A stretch of 17,517 nucleotides of DNA from an uncultured Pseudoxanthomonas sp. (GTDB taxonomy: Bacteria > Pseudomonadota > Gammaproteobacteria > Xanthomonadales > Xanthomonadaceae), in the NCBI GenBank assembly GCA_946886405.1, contig CAMPIO010000070.1, forward strand, positions 1 through 17,517. Direction: 5' to 3'. The notes beneath the pieces were generated by a model. It saw nothing but the letters and a program-made list of their open reading frames with translations, did not search any database and was not told the DNA's origin. The translations under genes were made by a program, and so were the position numbers. Positions 8,525 through 15,847 of this stretch are shown piece by piece (positions within the stretch are counted from its first letter, which is position 1; every line of letters begins with the position of its first letter).

Positions 8525-11500
8525 GCCGCATCCCCTCCCGCCCCTCAGCCCCGTCGGAAGCCAAGCCCATGCGTGTCACGCGTCATTCCCACCATCCGCT
8601 GGCGCTCGCCCTCGCGCTGGCCATCGTGCCCACGCTGGCGACGGCGCAGACCGTGTCCGGCGACCAGCGCTTCACGCCCGTGCTGGGGCAGGGCACGCCC
8701 CTGTTCCCGCAATCCCCGCAGCTGCAGGACACCGCCTCGCAACCGCTGTACGCGCAGCCGGGCAACGTGGACTACCGCGTCAACGCGGGTGTCGACCGCG
8801 TGGTGGTCGATGTCGACCGCGACGGTGTGCCGGCCGATGGCCAGTCGCCGGTGAAGGTGGTCGTGCAGCTGTACGGCGCCGATGGCAAGCCGATGGCGGG
8901 CGAGTCCTTCGCCACCATCGAGCACAGCGGCGGCCGCATCAAGCTGGCCGATGGCCGCACCGACGAATTCGGTCCGGGTCGCCTCGACGCCGACGAGGTC
9001 ACGCCCGGCATCCAGCTGGCCGTACGCGACGGCCGTGCCGAGTTCGAACTGCTGGCGCCGCACGATCCGCAGGATGTGCTGCTGCGCGTGACCTCGGGCA
9101 GCCACAGCGCCGAAGGCGTCGTCGGCTTCGTGCCGGAGATGCGCGAGCTGATCGCCACCGGCCTGATCGAGGGCGTCATCAACTTCCGTCGCAAGGGCGA
9201 CAACCTCGTCAACGGCACCCAGCAGGGTGACGGGTTCGAGCGCGAGATCCGGCGCTGGGAGAAACAGTTCAACAGCGGCAAGGCCAATGGCGCGGCGCGC
9301 ACCGCGTTCTTCGTCAAGGGCACGATCAAGGGCGAGTACCTGCTGACCGCGGCCTACGACTCCGACAAGGAGGTGCGGGCGCGCCTGCTGCGCGACATCC
9401 AGCCGGAAGAGTTCTATCCGGTGTACGGCGACGCCTCGCTGCGCGGCTTCGATGCGCGTTCGGCCGAACGCCTGTACGTGCGCGTGGACAAGGACCGCAG
9501 CTACCTGCTGTACGGCGACTTCCAGACCGGCGACAACATCGCCACGCAGACCGGCGTGGACTTCGGCACGCAGGCGGGCCAGCGCGTGCTGGGCACCTAC
9601 AACCGTACCGCGACCGGCCTGGGCTGGCATTTCGAGAACGGCCGCGTCCGCGGCAACGTCTTCGCCATCGAGGATTCGCTGCGCCAGGTGATCGAGGAAC
9701 TGACGGCCGCCGGCAGCGGTCCCTACGGACTGCGCAACAACGCGGTGCTGGAAGGCAGCGAGCGCGTGGAAGTGGTCGTGCGCGACCGCAACCAGCCCTC
9801 GCGCATCGTCTCGGTGCGCCCGCTGGGCCGCCTGGTGGACTACAGCTTCGAACCGTTCTCCGGCCGCATCCTGCTCAACAGCTTCCTGCCTTCGTTCGAC
9901 AGCGACCTCAACCCGGTGTCGCTGCGCATCACCTACGAACTGGACCAGGGCACCGAGAAGTTCCTCGTCGTCGGCGCCGACGCGCAGCTGCGTGTCGGCG
10001 AGCGTGGCGAGATCGGCGGTTCCTACGTGGACGACCGCAACCCTTTCGCCGCGTTCGAGATGGGCAGCGCCAACATCGGCTACAAGCTGGGCGCCAACAC
10101 CTGGCTGGTGGCCGAAGCCGCGCGCACGCGCAGCGAAGTGAACACCAACAGCGTCAACCAGTACGGCACGCCGGGCCTGCAGGGTTTGAGCGGGCTGGTC
10201 GAAGGCGATGCGTGGCGCGTCGAGCTCGGCCACGCCGGCAAGGCCGTGGACCTGAAGCTGTTCGCCGGCCAGTCCGACCCCGCGTTCAACAACCCGTCGT
10301 CGCCGCTGTACGGCGGCCGCGGCGAGTACAGCGTGACCACGCGCTGGCGCCTGACCGACCGCTTCGAGCTGTATGCGGAAGGCCTGCGCAGCGAGGATCG
10401 CAACCCCGACGGCGGCGAGCGTGAGGCCGCCAGTGCAGGCACGCGCGTGAAGCTCACCGACAAGCTCACGCTGGACGTCGGCTACCGCGCCATCCGCGAG
10501 ACCGTGGGCGCCTATTACACCTGGGCCACGAGCACCGGCTACGGCAACATCGGGGGACTCTCGGGCGGCTACGCCACGGGATCCGGCGGTGGCGCGCTCG
10601 GTTACGGCCAGCAACCGCTGGATCCGCTGACCGGCCTGCCGATCATCAGCAGCGGCAATCCCGACGACGTGGCGAGCGGCCTGCCGATCGGCACCGAGCT
10701 GTCGTCGGACATGCTGCGCATCGGCATGGGCTATCGCGCGAGCGACCGCTTCAGCATCGGCGGCGAAGTCGAGCAGGACATCCATGGCGAAGACCGCAAT
10801 CGCGTGGCGCTGGGCCTGGATTACCAGCTGCGCGAACGCAGCCGCCTCTACGGCCGCTACGAGAAGCAGACCGGCATCAGCGGCGTGAACGGCCTGACCC
10901 AGGACGGGCGCGAGGCGGATACGGTGGCGCTGGGCGTGGACACCAGCTTCATCAAGGACACCCAGCTGTTCTCCGAGTACCGCCTGCGCGATGCCATCGC
11001 CGGCCGCGACATCCAGGCCGCCTCGGGCATGCGCAACCGTTGGGACCTGCGCGAGGGCCTGCGCCTGGACACGACGCTGGAACACACCAACGTCATCTCC
11101 GGCAGCATCGGCGACTCCACCGGCATCGGTTTCGCGCTGGACTACAGCGCCAACCCGCTGTGGCGCGGCAACGTGCGACTGGAGCACCGCATCTCCGACG
11201 ACGTCGCCGGCACGCCGACCAACGAGGGCTACAACACCACGCTGCTGCAGTTCCTGGCGGCGCGCAAGGTGACCCGAGACTGGACGCTGCTGGCGCGCAA
11301 CTACCTGCTGCGCACCGAGTACGACGCGCGCGGTGACGTGCTGCAGGACCGGTTCCAGATCGGCGCCGCCTACCGCGACACCGACACCAACCGCGTCAAC
11401 GCACTGGCCCGCTACGAGTACAAGCTGGAGAAGGACGAAAGCGGCATGGACGGCTCCGGCTTCGGCTCGGATACCGGCCAGGACATCCGCAGCAGCGCGC

Positions 11501-11931
11501 ACATCGTCTCGGCGCACGCGGACTGGCACCCATCGCGTCCGTGGTGGCTGACCGGCCGGGTGGCGGCGAAGTGGCAGCAGGACAGCTTCTTCTACGCCGA
11601 CACCGGTCGCGTCGATGACGATTTCAACGCCGTGCTGCTGTCCGGCCGCATCGTCTACGACATCACCGAGAACTGGGACATCGGCGTGCTGGGCTCGACG
11701 TTCCGCGGCCAGGACGGTGCCAACCAGTACGCATTCGGCATGGAAGTCGGGCGACTGCTGCGGCAGAACCTGTGGCTGTCGGTGGGCTACAACGCCACCG
11801 GCTTCCGCGGCGACGACGACCTGACCGGCTACGAGTACACGCAGCAGGGCGCGTTCATCCGCCTGCGCTTCAAGTTCGACGAAGACCTCTTCCGCAGGGA
11901 AGACGCCCGCTACCGCGATCCGGTGCGCTGA
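8521..11931 (+). CDS. Outer-membrane beta-barrel protein with N-terminal Ig/invasin-like domain
   Basis: The 1136-residue product starts at the ATG of the ATGA overlap, with AAGGAGG 7 bases upstream. Residues 1-42 are a signal peptide with a long n-region, a hydrophobic LALALALA core and likely cleavage at ATA|Q. Residues ~65-200 look like a bacterial Ig/invasin-like domain ('DGVPADGQSPVKVVVQL'). From ~255 to the end there are alternating short amphipathic strands typical of a large barrel, with 'YPVYGD' (299-304) and 'YLLYGDFQTGD' motifs and a Gly-rich stretch (~670-725), probably an external loop. No TonB box or plug domain is recognisable. The last strand ends near 'LRFKFDEDLF', followed by a charged 12-residue tail, so the usual terminal aromatic residue is not at the very C-terminus. 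I infer that it anchors or exports the giant protein encoded just upstream; a plug-less porin-like role is the alternative. Confidence 0.85.
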   Translation: MSRIPSRPSAPSEAKPMRVTRHSHHPLALALALAIVPTLATAQTVSGDQRFTPVLGQGTPLFPQSPQLQDTASQPLYAQPGNVDYRVNAGVDRVVVDVDRDGVPADGQSPVKVVVQLYGADGKPMAGESFATIEHSGGRIKLADGRTDEFGPGRLDADEVTPGIQLAVRDGRAEFELLAPHDPQDVLLRVTSGSHSAEGVVGFVPEMRELIATGLIEGVINFRRKGDNLVNGTQQGDGFEREIRRWEKQFNSGKANGAARTAFFVKGTIKGEYLLTAAYDSDKEVRARLLRDIQPEEFYPVYGDASLRGFDARSAERLYVRVDKDRSYLLYGDFQTGDNIATQTGVDFGTQAGQRVLGTYNRTATGLGWHFENGRVRGNVFAIEDSLRQVIEELTAAGSGPYGLRNNAVLEGSERVEVVVRDRNQPSRIVSVRPLGRLVDYSFEPFSGRILLNSFLPSFDSDLNPVSLRITYELDQGTEKFLVVGADAQLRVGERGEIGGSYVDDRNPFAAFEMGSANIGYKLGANTWLVAEAARTRSEVNTNSVNQYGTPGLQGLSGLVEGDAWRVELGHAGKAVDLKLFAGQSDPAFNNPSSPLYGGRGEYSVTTRWRLTDRFELYAEGLRSEDRNPDGGEREAASAGTRVKLTDKLTLDVGYRAIRETVGAYYTWATSTGYGNIGGLSGGYATGSGGGALGYGQQPLDPLTGLPIISSGNPDDVASGLPIGTELSSDMLRIGMGYRASDRFSIGGEVEQDIHGEDRNRVALGLDYQLRERSRLYGRYEKQTGISGVNGLTQDGREADTVALGVDTSFIKDTQLFSEYRLRDAIAGRDIQAASGMRNRWDLREGLRLDTTLEHTNVISGSIGDSTGIGFALDYSANPLWRGNVRLEHRISDDVAGTPTNEGYNTTLLQFLAARKVTRDWTLLARNYLLRTEYDARGDVLQDRFQIGAAYRDTDTNRVNALARYEYKLEKDESGMDGSGFGSDTGQDIRSSAHIVSAHADWHPSRPWWLTGRVAAKWQQDSFFYADTGRVDDDFNAVLLSGRIVYDITENWDIGVLGSTFRGQDGANQYAFGMEVGRLLRQNLWLSVGYNATGFRGDDDLTGYEYTQQGAFIRLRFKFDEDLFRREDARYRDPVR

Positions 11932-11934
11932 GGA
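11930..11934 (+). promoter_or_regulatory. Ribosome binding site for the OmpA-family gene
   Basis: GAGGA overlaps the stop codon of the barrel gene and lies 8 bases before the ATG at 11943. It favours that start over the in-frame ATG at 11952. Confidence 0.65.
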
Positions 11935-11942
11935 TTACCGAC

Positions 11943-12935
11943 ATGACCACTATGAAAACCTCCCTCCTGTGCGCAGCCGTCCTGGCCGGCATCGCCTTCA
12001 CCGCCGGTGCGCAGCAGACGCAACTGACGCCGGCGCGCGACCGCATCACCGACGAGGCGATCCACGCCGACCTGACGGGCTACGAGCACACCCAGGGCCG
12101 TATCCAGGCGCTGAACGACGCTGGCCGCCCGATCCGCGACTACCATCTGTCGAAGGCGCAATGCTGGCTGGACGTGTCCTTCCACGAATACTCGCGCAAC
12201 GACCGCAGCGCCTTCCCGCAGGAGGCGCTGACCGAGTCGGAGAAGCTGATCGTGGGCATGGAGCAGGGCGTCACGCCGCTGCCCACCGATACGCCGCTGG
12301 TCAATGGTGCCGCCCGTGTACGCGAAGACCTGTGGAAGCGCCTGGGCGCGATCCATGGCACGCCCGGGTTCGCGTGTGCGCAGCAGGCCGTCGCTTGCGG
12401 CGAGGTGGAGCTGGTCCACGCCGGCAACGAGTTCAACCAGCAGCAGTGGCGCCATGCCAAGCCGTACATCCAGATCGCCGAGGACTGGGTGAGCGATGCC
12501 GAAGCCTCTGCGCGCCAGTGCGGCGTCGCGCCGGCGGCGCTGCCGGTGGACACGGTGCTGACGGCGAACGTGCTGTTCGAGTTCGACCGTTCCGGTCGCG
12601 GCGACATCCGCGCCTATTCGCTGCAGAGCCTGGACCGCGAACTGGCGCGCCTGCGCGAGGAAGGGCTGACCCTGGCCGGTGTCGAGCTGGTGGGCCATGC
12701 CGACCGTTTGCAGGGTCGCGGCCACGACTACAACCAGGCGCTGTCCGAGCGTCGCGCGCAGACGGTGCGTGCGCTGCTGGTGGAGCGCGGCATCGATGCC
12801 GCCAACGTGACCTACAGCTTCAAGGGCGATGGCGAGCAGGTGCAGCAGTGCGACGGCGTGACGCCGCAGGCCGCGCTGCGCGAGTGCCTGATCCCGAACC
12901 GGCGCGTCGAAGTGCGCCTGCACGTCACCCGCTGA
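11943..12935 (+). CDS. OmpA-family peptidoglycan-binding envelope protein
   Basis: The 330-residue product has a Sec signal peptide (core 'LLCAAVLAGIAFTAG', cleavage near AGA|QQ; no lipobox, since the residue before the early Cys is Leu). A middle region (~55-195) carries the motif 'KAQCWLDVSFHEY' and several Cys. The C-terminal OmpA domain (~203-330) contains 'VLFEFDRS', 'GHADR' and 'YNQALSERRAQTV'. D254 and R271 align with E. coli OmpA D271 and R286, the residues that hold the diaminopimelate of peptidoglycan. It starts 11 bases after the barrel gene and is the last gene of the operon. There is no N-terminal 8-strand OmpA barrel, so it is probably periplasmic. By context it would tether the upstream barrel/stalk assembly to the cell wall; that partnership is inferred. 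Confidence 0.88.
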   Translation: MTTMKTSLLCAAVLAGIAFTAGAQQTQLTPARDRITDEAIHADLTGYEHTQGRIQALNDAGRPIRDYHLSKAQCWLDVSFHEYSRNDRSAFPQEALTESEKLIVGMEQGVTPLPTDTPLVNGAARVREDLWKRLGAIHGTPGFACAQQAVACGEVELVHAGNEFNQQQWRHAKPYIQIAEDWVSDAEASARQCGVAPAALPVDTVLTANVLFEFDRSGRGDIRAYSLQSLDRELARLREEGLTLAGVELVGHADRLQGRGHDYNQALSERRAQTVRALLVERGIDAANVTYSFKGDGEQVQQCDGVTPQAALRECLIPNRRVEVRLHVTR

Positions 12936-12944
12936 CCCCGCTTT

Positions 12945-12973
12945 CCGTGCCACGGCCGCGGGCCGTGGCACGG
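12945..12973 (+). terminator. Strong hairpin after the three-gene operon
   Basis: Perfect 13-bp arms (12945-12957 and 12961-12973, core CCGTGCCACGGCC) surround a 3-base GCG loop, starting 9 bases after the OmpA gene's stop. No T-tract follows, so it is not a textbook intrinsic terminator. In GC-rich genomes such hairpins commonly mark transcript ends or protect 3' ends. Confidence 0.6.
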
Positions 12974-13036
12974 CGATGTCGATCCGCGCCATGCTCGCCG
13001 GTTGAAGACAGGACCGTCCTCGGAACGGAGCAGAGC

Positions 13037-13483
13037 ATGACGATGGCCTTCAGCGTCCAGCGTATCGATCACGTGGTCCTGCGTGTGCGTGACCTCGCGC
13101 GCAGCATCGACTTCTATCGCCATGTCCTGGGCTGCCGGGTGGAACGCGAACGCGAACACCTCGGGCTGGTGCACCTGCGCGCGGGCGACTCGATGATCGA
13201 TCTGGTCGGTATCGACGGAAAGCTCGGTGCGCGCGGGGGTGCGCCGGCCGGCGACGAGGGTCGCAACGTCGACCATCTGTGCCTGCGCATCGCGCCGTTC
13301 GACGAGGCGGCCCTGGTCACGCATCTCGCACGGTTCGGCCTCGCGCCGGACGGCCCTGCGGAAGTGAACTTCGGTGCGGAGGGAGATGGCTTGTCGTTGT
13401 ACTTCCGCGATCCCGATGGCAATACCATCGAGCTGAAGGGGCCTGCCGGGCCGGCTGCGGGAGAGGCGTTATGCAAAAGGTGA
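13037..13483 (+). CDS. VOC-family (glyoxalase/dioxygenase fold) protein
   Basis: The 148-residue product starts at an ATG preceded by GGAG with a 6-base spacer; the frame is open far upstream, but that part is a shadow of the OmpA gene. It has the paired beta-alpha-beta-beta-beta modules of the vicinal oxygen chelate fold: 'IDHVVLRVRDLARSIDFY' at the N-terminus and 'NVDHLCLRI' at the start of the second half, ending with 'DPDGNTIEL'. H12, D55, H80 and E132 sit where VOC enzymes place metal ligands. The family includes glyoxalase I, fosfomycin-resistance proteins and ring-cleaving dioxygenases; the substrate cannot be told from sequence. The gene overlaps the next one by 13 bases. Confidence 0.88.
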   Translation: MTMAFSVQRIDHVVLRVRDLARSIDFYRHVLGCRVEREREHLGLVHLRAGDSMIDLVGIDGKLGARGGAPAGDEGRNVDHLCLRIAPFDEAALVTHLARFGLAPDGPAEVNFGAEGDGLSLYFRDPDGNTIELKGPAGPAAGEALCKR

Positions 13484-13863
13484 AGCCTGCCGCACATCCG
13501 GATGCCTACGTGGCCGCACTGGATGGGTGGCAACGCGGTTGCGCCGAGGCCTTGCGCGCCGTGGTACGCGACAGCGCGACGCTGGAGGAAGTGATCAAGT
13601 GGGGCCACCTGGTCTATCTGTCCAACGGCCCCGTCCTGCTGATCCGTGCGGAAGCGTCGCGCGTGTTGTTCGGTTTCTGGCGCGGCCAGGCCCTGCGGAC
13701 GATCGAGCCGCGGTTGAAGCCCGGTGGCAAGTACGAGATGGCGACGATCGAAATCCGCGAAGGCGACACGCTGTCCGACGGGGTGGTTCGCCGGCTTGTC
13801 AGCCAAGCCACGGCATTGAACCTGGCACTCGGTGATCCCACGCGCCTTCCGGCCGCGCGTTGA
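13471..13863 (+). CDS. DUF1801 domain protein
   Basis: The 130-residue product starts at an ATG inside the end of the VOC gene, with GGGAG 7 bases upstream. It resembles DUF1801 proteins (fold shared with YdhG/frataxin-like proteins): an N-terminal helix pair, then 'EEVIKWGHLVYLSNGPVLLI' and 'RVLFGFWRGQAL', and a C-terminal helix. It has no signal peptide and should be cytosolic. The function of DUF1801 is not well established. Overlap with the VOC gene implies co-translation. The 64 codons open upstream of this ATG are out-of-frame VOC sequence. Confidence 0.85.
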   Translation: MQKVKPAAHPDAYVAALDGWQRGCAEALRAVVRDSATLEEVIKWGHLVYLSNGPVLLIRAEASRVLFGFWRGQALRTIEPRLKPGGKYEMATIEIREGDTLSDGVVRRLVSQATALNLALGDPTRLPAAR

Positions 13864-13874
13864 GCGTTCGCTCA
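13861..13874. repeat. 14-bp palindrome holding both convergent stop codons
   Basis: TGAGCGTTCGCTCA is a perfect inverted repeat. Its first three bases are the DUF1801 TGA and its last three, read on the minus strand, are the motB TGA. It could form a small 5-bp hairpin on either strand; a terminator role is possible but the stem is short. Confidence 0.7.
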
Positions 13875-14879
13875 GGGTGTCGGGCTGGCTGCGGGGGCGA
13901 TGGGAGCAGCGGGTGATTCGGTGGCCGCGATCGCTGCGGCATCCGGCGGAGCGTTCGGCATGGCGATATCGGCGTCCGGCAGCGGCGCGCCCGGCGTGAG
14001 CAGGTTGCCTTCGCCCTGCAGCGCTTCTTCCGCCGCCTTGGTCATCACCACGATGCTGATGCGGCGGTTGATCGGGTTCTGCGGATTCTGCTTGTCGAAC
14101 AGCACCGACGACGACAGACCCACCACGCGCGAGACCTTGTCTTCCTGCATGCCGCCGATCACCAGCGCACGACGCGCGGCGTTGGCGCGCTCGGCGCTGA
14201 GTTCCCAGTTGGTGTAGCCGCGGCTGGAGGTGTACTGCGTGGTGTCGGTGTGGCCGGTGATGCTGATGTGGTTCGGTACCTGGTTCACGAAGCCGGCGAG
14301 TTCCGACAGGATCGCCTGCGTGTAGGGCTTCAGGACGGTGCCGCCGAGGTCGAACATCGGCCGGTTCTGCTGGTCGACGATCTGGATGCGCAGGCCTTCC
14401 GGGGTCAGGTCCAGCAGCAGCTGGTCCTTGAACGGCTCCAGCGCCTGGCTCTTGCCGATGGCTTCCTGCAGCGCCTGCATCAGCGTTTCAAGCCGCTGCT
14501 TCTCCTGCGCTTTCTGCTGCTCCTCGGTCGCCTGCTGCGCATCACCGGGTGGCTTGGCGAACGGGTTGTCGTTCTCGCCCTTGGGCAGGTCCATCGTGCC
14601 GCCGAGCTTGATCATCGACGTGCTGGCGCCCCCCGGGCCGGCCGGGCCGGGCGCGGGTGAGAAGCTCTTGCCGCTCAGCGGGCTGGGATTGCGGAAGTAC
14701 TCCGAGATCGCCGCGCGTTCCTTGTTGGTGGTGGCGCCCATCAGCCACATCACCAGGAAGAACGCCATCATCGCGGTCACGAAGTCCGCGTAGGCGACCT
14801 TCCACGAGCCGCCGTGATGGCCGCCGCCGGCGACCTTCTTGACCCGGCGGACGATGATGGTGGGGCGCTGCTCGCTCAT
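13872..14879 (-). CDS. motB: Flagellar motor stator protein MotB
   Basis: The 335-residue product has a short basic cytoplasmic N-terminus and one membrane segment with the MotB signature 'SWKVAYADFVTAMMAFFLV'. D32, the proton-accepting aspartate, has the same number as in E. coli MotB. A plug/linker follows ('ISEYFRNPSPLSGK'), then a Gly/Pro and Gln-rich linker (~75-130), an OmpA-like peptidoglycan-binding domain (~150-290; 'SITGHTDT', 'WELSAERANAARR', 'NRRISIVV') and an Ala/Pro-rich tail (~295-335) beyond the usual MotB end. It works with MotA as the H+-driven stator around the flagellar rotor. It begins 9 bases after the motA stop, so the two form an operon. The aspartate and overall type argue for a proton rather than sodium stator, though ion choice is inference. 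Confidence 0.96.
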   Translation of the reverse strand: MSEQRPTIIVRRVKKVAGGGHHGGSWKVAYADFVTAMMAFFLVMWLMGATTNKERAAISEYFRNPSPLSGKSFSPAPGPAGPGGASTSMIKLGGTMDLPKGENDNPFAKPPGDAQQATEEQQKAQEKQRLETLMQALQEAIGKSQALEPFKDQLLLDLTPEGLRIQIVDQQNRPMFDLGGTVLKPYTQAILSELAGFVNQVPNHISITGHTDTTQYTSSRGYTNWELSAERANAARRALVIGGMQEDKVSRVVGLSSSVLFDKQNPQNPINRRISIVVMTKAAEEALQGEGNLLTPGAPLPDADIAMPNAPPDAAAIAATESPAAPIAPAASPTP

Positions 14880-14888
14880 CGCCGTGGC

Positions 14889-15743
14889 TTACTTGTTGGC
14901 CTTCAGGTGTGCTTCGAATTCCGCGAACGGCGGGCGCACGTCGGATGGCAGCGTCTTGCGGGCGAACTCCAGCGCCACGGCCGGGTTGTAGCCGCGCAGA
15001 CAGGCCAGCAGCGCGGTCTTCACCGATTCGTACATGCGGCTGTCCTGTTCGACCTGCGCCTCGATGGCGGCCGCCAGCGGCGAGACGAAGCCGTAGGCCA
15101 GCAGGATGCCGAGGAAGGTGCCGACCAGCGCGGCGGCGACATGTGCGCCGACCGCGGCGATGTCACCGCCGATCGAACCCATCGTCACGATGATGCCGAG
15201 CACCGCGGCGACGATGCCGAAGCCCGGCAGGCCGTCGGAGACCTTCTGCAGCGCATGCGCCGGTGCCATCGCTTCGTGGTGGTGCTTTTCCAGTTCCAGC
15301 TCGAGCAGCGGTTCCAGTTCGTGCGGTTCGATGTTGCTGCCCACCATCAGGCGCAGGCACTCGGTCAGGAAGTCGAGCAGGTGGTGGTCGGCGAGGATCT
15401 TGGGGTATTTCTGGAACAGCGGGCTGTTGGTCGGGTTCTCGATGTGCTCTTCCAGCGACATGAAGCCGTCACGGCGCGCCTTGTTGAGCATCTCGTGGAT
15501 CAGCGTCAGCACGTCCAGGTAGTCGGCCGACTTGTACTTGGCGCCCTTGAACACCGACAGCGACGCGGCGAGCGTGCCCTTGACCACCTTGGTCGGGTTG
15601 CTGGCCATGAAGGCGCCCAGGGCCGCGCCGCCGATGATGACCAGCTCGAACGGCTGCCACAGGGCGCCGAGCTTGCCGTGCGAGCCGAGGTAGCCGCCGA
15701 TCACGCTCAGGGTGACGATGATGAAACCGACGATGATGAGCAT
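14889..15743 (-). CDS. motA: Flagellar motor stator protein MotA
   Basis: The 284-residue product is an inner-membrane MotA/ExbB-type subunit with four predicted membrane segments (~1-20, ~33-50, ~172-192, ~202-222). Starting at the ATG at 15743, R90, E98, P173 and P222 fall at exactly the positions of the E. coli MotA residues that contact FliG (R90, E98) or gate the channel (P173, P222). The upstream in-frame GTG at 15770 would add nine residues, but it lies at or before the expected start of a sigma-28 transcript; no clear Shine-Dalgarno supports either start. Conserved blocks include 'QPFELVIIGGAALGAF', 'PGFGIVAAVLG' and 'VGTFLGILLAYGFVSPLA'. It forms the proton-channel stator with MotB. 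Confidence 0.96.
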   Translation of the reverse strand: MLIIVGFIIVTLSVIGGYLGSHGKLGALWQPFELVIIGGAALGAFMASNPTKVVKGTLAASLSVFKGAKYKSADYLDVLTLIHEMLNKARRDGFMSLEEHIENPTNSPLFQKYPKILADHHLLDFLTECLRLMVGSNIEPHELEPLLELELEKHHHEAMAPAHALQKVSDGLPGFGIVAAVLGIIVTMGSIGGDIAAVGAHVAAALVGTFLGILLAYGFVSPLAAAIEAQVEQDSRMYESVKTALLACLRGYNPAVALEFARKTLPSDVRPPFAEFEAHLKANK

Positions 15744-15774
15744 GGCGACGATCAGGCGGGGTGGGGTCACCCAA

Positions 15775-15801
15775 GGATCGGCCTGTCACCCGGTTTCTTG
15801 A
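15775..15801 (-). promoter_or_regulatory. FliA (sigma-28) flagellar promoter for motAB
   Basis: Read on the minus strand, TCAAGAAA (15801-15794), an 11-base spacer, then GCCGATCC (15782-15775). The E. coli sigma-28 consensus is TAAAGTTT-N11-GCCGATAA, so spacing is exact and the GCCGAT core is complete. Transcription would begin near 15765-15770, giving a leader of roughly 25 bases to the motA ATG at 15743. Confidence 0.75.
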
Positions 15802-15847
15802 GCACCGACCGTTCGTCGGCCGGCGATGCGGCGTGACCTTCGGCAGG

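Noticed and set aside
8545..11529. A 994-codon minus-strand open frame opposite the barrel gene.
   Set aside because: Same codon-bias artefact; the plus-strand product has a signal peptide, a strong ribosome site and barrel-like strands.
11961..11990. Possible lipoprotein signal in the OmpA-family protein because of an early Cys ('SLLC').
   Set aside because: The residue before the Cys is Leu, not Gly/Ala/Ser, and the Cys lies at the start of the hydrophobic core; a normal signal peptidase I site (AGA|QQ) follows.
13010..13020. Short palindrome AGGACCGTCCT before the VOC gene as an operator.
   Set aside because: Only 5-bp arms with a 1-base centre; such palindromes are common by chance in GC-rich DNA and no regulator gene is adjacent.
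11969..13036. A long N-terminal extension of the VOC protein in the same open frame.
   Set aside because: That stretch is out-of-frame OmpA-gene sequence plus the intergenic hairpin; the VOC fold begins right at the ATG at 13037, which has a good ribosome site.
14814..15836. A 340-codon plus-strand frame opposite motA.
   Set aside because: Antisense shadow of a confidently identified motA gene; Arg/His/Gln-rich product with no family resemblance.
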